Source: Amycolatopsis acidiphila (GTDB lineage: Bacteria; Actinomycetota; Actinomycetes; Mycobacteriales; Pseudonocardiaceae). Taken from it: 64,000 bases of DNA. Each line of letters opens with the position of its first letter. Within the stretch, counting starts at the first letter, position 1. Position numbers and translations under genes: made by a program. The notes beneath the pieces were generated by a model. That model did no database searches, was not told the origin of the DNA, and was given only the letters and a program-made list of their open reading frames with translations. Positions 59,199 through 64,000 of the stretch are shown here, piece by piece. The stretch spans positions 2,852,001 to 2,916,000 of the forward strand of contig NZ_CP090063.1 of the NCBI RefSeq assembly GCF_021391495.1, given 5' to 3'.

Positions 59199-60101
59199 GT
59201 GACGACAATCGACTCCCCGCATCGCGTCACCGACGCCAGCAGACCCGAGTTCGAGAACCTCGGCGACGCCGTCGCCGTGGCCGCCCGGCGCACCCCGAAG
59301 CGCAGGCTCGAGCCCGACGTGACCATCGTGGTCCCGGCCAAGAACGAGGCCGCGAACCTGCGCGAGATCCTGCCCGAGCTGCCGCCGGTGCACGAGGTGC
59401 TCGTGGTCGACGGGCACTCCGGCGACGACACGCTGCACGCCGCGCACGAGGCGCTGCCCGGCGTCCGCGTCATCCAGCAGACCCGCCGTGGCAAGGGGAA
59501 CGCGCTCGCGTGCGGGTTCCTCGCCGCCTCCGGCGACGTGATCGTCATGTTCGACGCCGACGGCTCGGCCGACCCGGCCGAGATCCCGCGGTTCGTCGAC
59601 GCCCTCGTCGGCGGCGCGGACTTCGCGAAGGGCAGCCGGTTCGCCCCTGGCGGCGGCAGCCACGACATCACCGCGCTGCGCGCGGCGGGCAACTCGGGCC
59701 TGAACCGGCTGAGCAACACGTTGTTCAGCGGCGGGTTCACCGACCTGTGCTACGGCTACAACGCCTTCTGGCGGGACCTGGTGCCGCAGCTGGCGCTGCC
59801 GCCGGTGTTCGCGCCGCCGGGGCCGCAGATGCTGTGGGGCGACGGGTTCGAGATCGAGACCGTCATCAACTGCCGGGTCGCGGCGCTGGGTCTGTGGATC
59901 ACCGAGGTGCCCAGCGTCGAGCGCAGGCGCATCCACGGCGAGACCAACCTGCGTACGTTCAGCGACGGCGGCCGCGTGCTGCGGACGCTGGTCGCGGAGT
60001 GGCAGCGCGTCGGCAAGCAGCGGCGCACCCGCCGCTTCGGCAGGTTCACCCCGACGCCGCTGCCCGGTGCCGCCTCGGAGAGTGTGGGCGAGCCGGTATG
60101 A
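59199..60101 (+). CDS. GT2-family glycosyltransferase (dolichol-phosphate sugar synthase-like)
   Basis: 300 aa from GTG 59199, with GAGGAAG about 9 bases upstream. The GT-A core is TIVVPAKNEAANLREILPEL, EVLVVDGHSGDDT, RRGKGNALACGF and the metal motif FDADGSADPAEIP. FAKGSRFAPGGGSHDI and GDGFEIETVINCR are typical of polyprenyl-phosphate glycosyltransferases. No membrane helix is present, so it acts at the cytoplasmic membrane face. The stop overlaps the ATG of a 20-codon ORF that leads into the next glycosyltransferase. Confidence 0.92.
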   Translation: MTTIDSPHRVTDASRPEFENLGDAVAVAARRTPKRRLEPDVTIVVPAKNEAANLREILPELPPVHEVLVVDGHSGDDTLHAAHEALPGVRVIQQTRRGKGNALACGFLAASGDVIVMFDADGSADPAEIPRFVDALVGGADFAKGSRFAPGGGSHDITALRAAGNSGLNRLSNTLFSGGFTDLCYGYNAFWRDLVPQLALPPVFAPPGPQMLWGDGFEIETVINCRVAALGLWITEVPSVERRRIHGETNLRTFSDGGRVLRTLVAEWQRVGKQRRTRRFGRFTPTPLPGAASESVGEPV

Positions 60102-60160
60102 GCACCGGAAGACCGGACGCGGTGACCGCAGGGCCGGCCGGATACCGGTGTCCGGCATGA
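60098..60160 (+). CDS. 20-codon coupling micro-ORF between glycosyltransferase genes
   Basis: ATG 60098 overlaps the stop of the GT2 gene (ATGA, 60098-60101). Its own stop TGA (60158-60160) overlaps the ATG of the next gene (ATGA, 60157-60160). The peptide MSTGRPDAVTAGPAGYRCPA has no known relatives that I recognise. The double overlap suggests that ribosomes pass from one gene to the next through this ORF. Confidence 0.55.
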   Translation: MSTGRPDAVTAGPAGYRCPA

Positions 60161-62334
60161 ACCCGGCGGATCCGGCCACCACGGTCGTGATCTGCGCCTA
60201 CACCGAGCGGCGCTGGGACGACGTGGTCGCGGCACTGGCCTCGGTGCGGGCGCAGACCGTGCCCGCCGGCGAGGTCATCCTCGTGATCGACCACAACCCG
60301 GGCCTGGAAGAGCGGGCGGCCGCCGAGTTCGGGGACGTGCTCGTGGTGCCCAACGCCGGCCGCCGCGGCCTGTCGGGCGCGCGCAACACCGCGATCGAGC
60401 TCGCCAAGGGCGAGGTGATCGTGTTCCTCGACGACGACGCGGTGCCCGAGCAGGACTGGCTCGAGCAGCTGCTCGCCGGCTACCGGGACCCGCGGGTGCT
60501 CGCGGTCGGCGGTGCCGCGCGGCCGGTGTGGCCGGACGGGCGGCGCGCGCCGCTGCTGCCCGCCCGCGGCGCCGGCACCGGCGAGCTCGACTGGGTCGTC
60601 GGCTGCACCTACACCGGTCAGCCGGTGACCGAGACGCCGGTGCGCAACCTGATGGGCTGCAACATGTCCTTCCGGCGCGAGGCCTTCCAGCTGGCGGGTC
60701 TGTTCACCGAGGACCTCGGCCGGGTCGGGCGCACGCCGCTCGGCTGCGAGGAGACCGAGCTGTGCATCCGGCTGCGGCAGGCGTCCCCGGGATCGGTGAT
60801 CCTGTTCCGGCCCTCCTCGGTCGTGCGGCACCGGGTCACCCCGGACCGGCTCACCTGGGGCTACCTGCGCCGCCGCGGCTGGGGCGAGGGCCTGTCGAAG
60901 GCGCTGGTGTCGCGCTCGGTCGGCGCGGACGCGGCGCTGGCCACCGAACGGGACTACCTGCGCCGGGTGATCCCCGCGGCCGTGCTGCGCGAGCTCTCCC
61001 GCCTGCTGCGCGGGCAGCGCACGGGCCTGGCCGGCCTGCTCGCGGTGTTCGTCGTGGTCGGCGCGACCGCGCTGGGCTACGCGCGCGGGAAGCTGAGCGG
61101 ACGGCGGTTGCAGATCCGGGTCAGCACGCCGAAGCTCGTGCACGGCCCGATCCACGTCGCCACCGTCGACATCCACAACATGCCCGCGCGGCTGCAGGTG
61201 CCGGCGCGCACGGTGGGGCACTACCGCGCGGCGCAGGTGCTGGTGCGCGACGGCGCGCGCACCCTCGACGTGGTGCTGCTGCCGGTGCGCCGCGGGGTGG
61301 TCCGGCTCGACCTGATCGGCATCGGGACCCCGGCGCCCGCCCCGGCGCCCGAGTTCGAGCGCCCGCTGGTCAGCGTGGTGATCCCGACCGCGAACCGCAA
61401 GGCGCAGGCCGTCACGAGCGTGCGGGCCGCGCTGGCCGCCGGGTACCCGCACCTGGAGATCCTGGTCGTCGACAACTTCCCGCCCGGCCCGAACGGCGAC
61501 GACTGGCTGCGCGAGGAGGTCGAGAAGCTCGGCGCCCGCTACCTGGTCGAGACCCGCAAGGGCGTGAGCGTCGCGCGCAACACCGGCGCGCGGGAGAGCA
61601 GCGGCGAGCTGATCGCCTTCATCGACGAGAACATCAGCGTCGAGCCGGGCTGGTTCGACGCGGTGGCCGAGGAGTTCGCCGCCGACCACGAGGTCGGCTG
61701 CGTGACGGCGATGGTGCTGCCGGCGAGCCTGGAGACCGACGCCGAGGTGCTGTTCGAACGGCTCAAGGGTTACAGCCACACGGTGCGCCGCCAGCGGCTG
61801 GACCGCGAGACCGTGCGCGAGGACCCGCTGTACCCGCTGTCCATGGCGCGGTACGGGCCGGGCAGCTGCACCACGTGGCGCCGCGAGACGTTCGAAAGCC
61901 TGGGCGGCTTCGACCCGCTGCTGGGCGCGGGCACCCCGGCGGTGGCGGGGGAGGACCTGGACCTGTTCGTGCGGCTGGCCCGCGCCCGCGGCACGGTGGT
62001 CTACACCCCGCACGCGGTCGCCCGGCACACGCACCGCGCCGACTGGCTGGAGCTGCGGGAGCAGATGCGCGGCTACGGCGTCGGCCTCGCGGCGATGCTG
62101 CTGCTGTCGGTGCTGCGCCGCCCGATCGGGGTGTTCTCCGTCGTCCGCCGCATCCCGCGTGGGATGGCCCGGCTCGCGTCGCGCACGCCGGAGCTGCCGC
62201 TGTCGGACCGCGCGGCCCGCTCGCGGCTGCGGCAGCTGCGCCGCGACGAGCGGTACGGCATGCTCAGCGGCCCGCTGGCGCTGGGCCGGGCGTGGAAACG
62301 GCACCGGTTCGATGCGCGTTCGGGCTCCCGGTAG
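60157..62334 (+). CDS. Tandem GT2-family glycosyltransferase (two catalytic domains)
   Basis: 725 aa. Domain 1 (about 8-270) has VVICAYTERRWDDVVAALAS, RGLSGARNTAIELAKGEVIV and FLDDDAVPE. Domain 2 (about 425-690) has VSVVIPTANRKAQAVTSVRA, KGVSVARNTGARESSGELIA and FIDENISVEPGW, where the metal motif reads DEN rather than DxD. A hydrophobic segment (GLAGLLAVFVVVGATALGYA, about 315-335) and a beta-rich linker join them. Two linked GT-A domains usually add two sugars in turn. ATG 60157 lacks a ribosome site but overlaps the micro-ORF stop, so coupled translation is likely. Confidence 0.88.
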   Translation: MNPADPATTVVICAYTERRWDDVVAALASVRAQTVPAGEVILVIDHNPGLEERAAAEFGDVLVVPNAGRRGLSGARNTAIELAKGEVIVFLDDDAVPEQDWLEQLLAGYRDPRVLAVGGAARPVWPDGRRAPLLPARGAGTGELDWVVGCTYTGQPVTETPVRNLMGCNMSFRREAFQLAGLFTEDLGRVGRTPLGCEETELCIRLRQASPGSVILFRPSSVVRHRVTPDRLTWGYLRRRGWGEGLSKALVSRSVGADAALATERDYLRRVIPAAVLRELSRLLRGQRTGLAGLLAVFVVVGATALGYARGKLSGRRLQIRVSTPKLVHGPIHVATVDIHNMPARLQVPARTVGHYRAAQVLVRDGARTLDVVLLPVRRGVVRLDLIGIGTPAPAPAPEFERPLVSVVIPTANRKAQAVTSVRAALAAGYPHLEILVVDNFPPGPNGDDWLREEVEKLGARYLVETRKGVSVARNTGARESSGELIAFIDENISVEPGWFDAVAEEFAADHEVGCVTAMVLPASLETDAEVLFERLKGYSHTVRRQRLDRETVREDPLYPLSMARYGPGSCTTWRRETFESLGGFDPLLGAGTPAVAGEDLDLFVRLARARGTVVYTPHAVARHTHRADWLELREQMRGYGVGLAAMLLLSVLRRPIGVFSVVRRIPRGMARLASRTPELPLSDRAARSRLRQLRRDERYGMLSGPLALGRAWKRHRFDARSGSR

Positions 62335-62368
62335 ACAATTGCCGTCGGGCTTGAACGGAAGGGTGCAG

Positions 62369-62725
62369 GTGGTCGAGCAGCTGAAGATCCGGCGAATCAC
62401 CGCTTACTGCCTGCTCGGCGTCTGTTTCGTCACCGCACTCCTGATCGTGCTGAATCTCCACTCGCCCGTCCGGACCCTCGCCGTGCTGGTGTTCGTCGGC
62501 ACGGCGCCGGGCTGGGCGATGATCTCCTACGTCAACGTGCGGCACCTGTCGGTCACCTGGATCAGCGCGGTGGGGCTGTCGCTGTCGGTCAGCCTGGTGG
62601 TGGCGCAGATGCTGGTGCTGACCCACGCGTGGCACCCGGAGGCGGCGGTGGTCGGGATGGTCATCGCCACCGCGGCGCTGCTGGTCCACCACGTGCTGCG
62701 CAGCCGCCCGCGGAGCGTGTCGTGA
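62369..62725 (+). CDS. Small four-helix membrane protein of the glycan cluster
   Basis: 118 aa from GTG 62369, which has GGAAGG 6 bases upstream; GTG 62363 would be too close to it. Four hydrophobic helices follow one another: ITAYCLLGVCFVTALLIVLN, TLAVLVFVGTAPGWAMISYV, ISAVGLSLSVSLVVAQMLVL and AAVVGMVIATAALLVHHVL. No family is recognised. It overlaps the flippase start by GTGA, so it probably serves export or polymerisation of the glycan. Confidence 0.78.
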   Translation: MVEQLKIRRITAYCLLGVCFVTALLIVLNLHSPVRTLAVLVFVGTAPGWAMISYVNVRHLSVTWISAVGLSLSVSLVVAQMLVLTHAWHPEAAVVGMVIATAALLVHHVLRSRPRSVS

Positions 62726-63951
62726 CCGGGACGCGGCCCGCGCCCGCGCGCGGCATGGTCGCCGACGGCCTCGCGCTGTCGGCCAGCGCCGGGATCACCG
62801 CGGTCGCCGGGATGATCGGCTGGGTGCTGGCCGCGCGCCTGCTGCCCACCGCCGAGGTCGGCGACACCTCCGCGTTCGTGTCCGGGTTCCTGCTCGTCGC
62901 CGGCGTCGCCGAGCTGGGCCTCGGCCCGGCGATCCTGCGCTGGCTGCCGCGCTCGGGCGCGCGCAACCGGCGGCTGCTGGCGCGCAGCTATCTCGCGGTG
63001 CTGCTCGGCGGCCTCGCCGGGTCGGTGGTGTTCGTGCTCGTGCCTGCCGGCGGCGAGGTCGTGCACCGGCTGCCCGCCGGGGTGCTGCTGTTCATCCCGG
63101 CCGCGGTGGGCTGGACGCTGTTCCAGTTCCAGGACGCGGTGCTCACGGGGCTGAACCAGGCGCGCTGGGTGCCGGTGGAGAACGGGTCGTTCAGCGTCGC
63201 GCGGCTGGCGCTGCTCGGCGCGCTGGCGCCGGTACTCGGCTCGCTCGGGCTCGTGCTGTCCTGGATGGTGCCGACCGTGCTCGGGGTCGTCGTCGTGACG
63301 GTGCTCGTGTTCCGGCGGGTGCGGCCCGGGCCCGCGCCCGGCGTGCTGCCGGACCGGCGGGAGATCGTGCGCCTGCTCGCCCCGACCTACCCGGCGACGG
63401 TGTGCCTGGTGGTGCTGTACAACCTGGTGCCGCTGATCGTGCTGCACCGGTTCGGCGCCGAGGCGAACGCGGTGTTCTTCGTGGTGTGGACGGCGATCAA
63501 CGCGCTCGACGTCGCCGCCACCGCCTTCGTCAACCCGCTCGTGGTACGGCTGTCCGCCGAGCCGGGGAACGCGCGGCGCCTGGTGCGGGAGGCCGGTGGC
63601 AGGCTCGTCCTCGTCTTCGCGCCGGTGCTGCTGATCGGTGGCCTGCTCGCCGGGGTGCTGCTGGCGATCTTCGGCCCGCAGTACACCCAGGGCGCCGGCC
63701 TGCTGCGGATCCTGCTGGCGTCCCAGCTGCCGCGCCTGGCCGTGGTGCTCGGCGTCGGGGTGCACCTCGCCGCCGGGCGCGGCCTCGGTGTCGCGGCCCT
63801 GCACGCGATGACAGCGCTGGTCGCGGTCGTGCTGGCGCTGGTCGTGCCGAGCCAGCTCGCCTTCGGCGTCGCCCTGCTGGTCGCGCAGTGCGTGCTCGCC
63901 GTCGTGGTGCTGGCCGACCTGCGGGTGCGGCTGCCGGGGGCCCGCCGGTGA
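62722..63951 (+). CDS. Wzx-like oligosaccharide flippase
   Basis: 409 aa with about 12 membrane helices and no signal peptide. The opening LSASAGITAVAGMIGWVLAA and RLLPTAEVGDTSAFVSGFLL, plus AELGLGPAILRWLP, match the polysaccharide-biosynthesis flippase (MOP/Wzx) family. It would turn the undecaprenyl-linked repeat unit to the outer face. GTG 62722 overlaps the small membrane protein stop, and its own stop overlaps the next gene (GTGA). Confidence 0.9.
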   Translation: MTGTRPAPARGMVADGLALSASAGITAVAGMIGWVLAARLLPTAEVGDTSAFVSGFLLVAGVAELGLGPAILRWLPRSGARNRRLLARSYLAVLLGGLAGSVVFVLVPAGGEVVHRLPAGVLLFIPAAVGWTLFQFQDAVLTGLNQARWVPVENGSFSVARLALLGALAPVLGSLGLVLSWMVPTVLGVVVVTVLVFRRVRPGPAPGVLPDRREIVRLLAPTYPATVCLVVLYNLVPLIVLHRFGAEANAVFFVVWTAINALDVAATAFVNPLVVRLSAEPGNARRLVREAGGRLVLVFAPVLLIGGLLAGVLLAIFGPQYTQGAGLLRILLASQLPRLAVVLGVGVHLAAGRGLGVAALHAMTALVAVVLALVVPSQLAFGVALLVAQCVLAVVVLADLRVRLPGARR

Positions 63952-64000
63952 ACACGCCCACCCGGTTCCTGCGGCCGTTCCGCCCGAACCGGCCCGTCCG
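63948..64000 (+). CDS. Start of the next glycan-cluster gene (partial)
   Basis: GTG 63948 overlaps the flippase stop (GTGA) and reads MNTPTRFLRPFRPNRPV before the window ends. It is too short to assign. By position it could be a polymerase, ligase or glycosyltransferase. Confidence 0.6.
   Translation, partial: MNTPTRFLRPFRPNRPV

Noticed and set aside
60046..62400. 784-codon minus-strand open frame
   Set aside because: Shadow of the tandem glycosyltransferase gene, with no motif or ribosome site.
1..64000. CRISPR arrays or replication origins
   Set aside because: No regularly spaced direct repeats, DnaA-box clusters or parS-like sites were noticed on reading.

Overview
The window is very GC-rich DNA with GTG and TTG starts beside ATG, strong AGGAGG-type ribosome sites and many ATGA/GTGA start-stop overlaps. 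An SsgA-like protein, LysX, DUF1707, L,D-transpeptidase and sortase point to an actinobacterium, most likely Pseudonocardiaceae (Amycolatopsis-like). The genus is inferred from gene content only.

Left part (1-16.6 kb, all genes intact). A minus-strand hydantoin/oxoprolinase-type operon (hyuA, hyuB, a GAF-PucR regulator, an M20 carbamoylase, and the start of an Asp/Glu-hydantoin racemase) lies next to an MFS importer and a TetR repressor. A divergent six-gene operon follows: MaoC-SCP2 fusion, alpha/beta hydrolase, acyl-CoA ligase, thiolase, acyl-CoA dehydrogenase and FAD monooxygenase. A perfect 22-bp palindrome before the MFS gene and a near copy before the catabolic operon suggest that one TetR controls both import and breakdown of one acyl or aromatic compound.

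Middle part (16.6-49.1 kb, accessory). Intact modules are scattered among decayed genes. The intact ones are a class F sortase with a secreted partner, an L,D-transpeptidase, an NMT1/SsuA-type ABC importer divergent from a CitA/DcuS-type two-component system, an esterase-lysX-esterase operon, a DUF1707 membrane protein, a DMFase-like lipoprotein, a secreted phosphodiesterase, a ZIP metal transporter under a DtxR-type box, and an HD hydrolase. The broken ones include an IS3-truncated XRE regulator, two PAP2 remnants, a one-base-frameshifted P-II protein, a third esterase copy, and GPR1/YaaH, MurT, Gfo/Idh/MocA, trypsin-like, COG4280-like and DNA ligase remnants. ISL3 and IS256 remnants and a shattered tyrosine recombinase complete the set. 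The recombinase ends beside a tRNA-Val, as expected for an old integrative element.

Right part (49.1-64 kb, intact). tRNA-Val(GAC), tRNA-Cys(GCA), tRNA-Gly(GCC), an SsgA-like gene, tRNA-Val(CAC) and an IclR regulator precede a surface-polysaccharide cluster. That cluster holds an initiating polyprenyl-phosphate sugar transferase, a PIG-L deacetylase, an RmlC-like epimerase, two NovU-type C-methyltransferase paralogues (one with degenerate motifs), a sugar-1-phosphate nucleotidyltransferase, an NAD-dependent epimerase, a GT2 enzyme, a tandem GT2 protein, a small membrane protein, a flippase and one further gene running off the edge. The genes are tightly overlapping and translationally coupled, including through a 20-codon micro-ORF, and would build and export a glycan with a branched or methylated deoxysugar.
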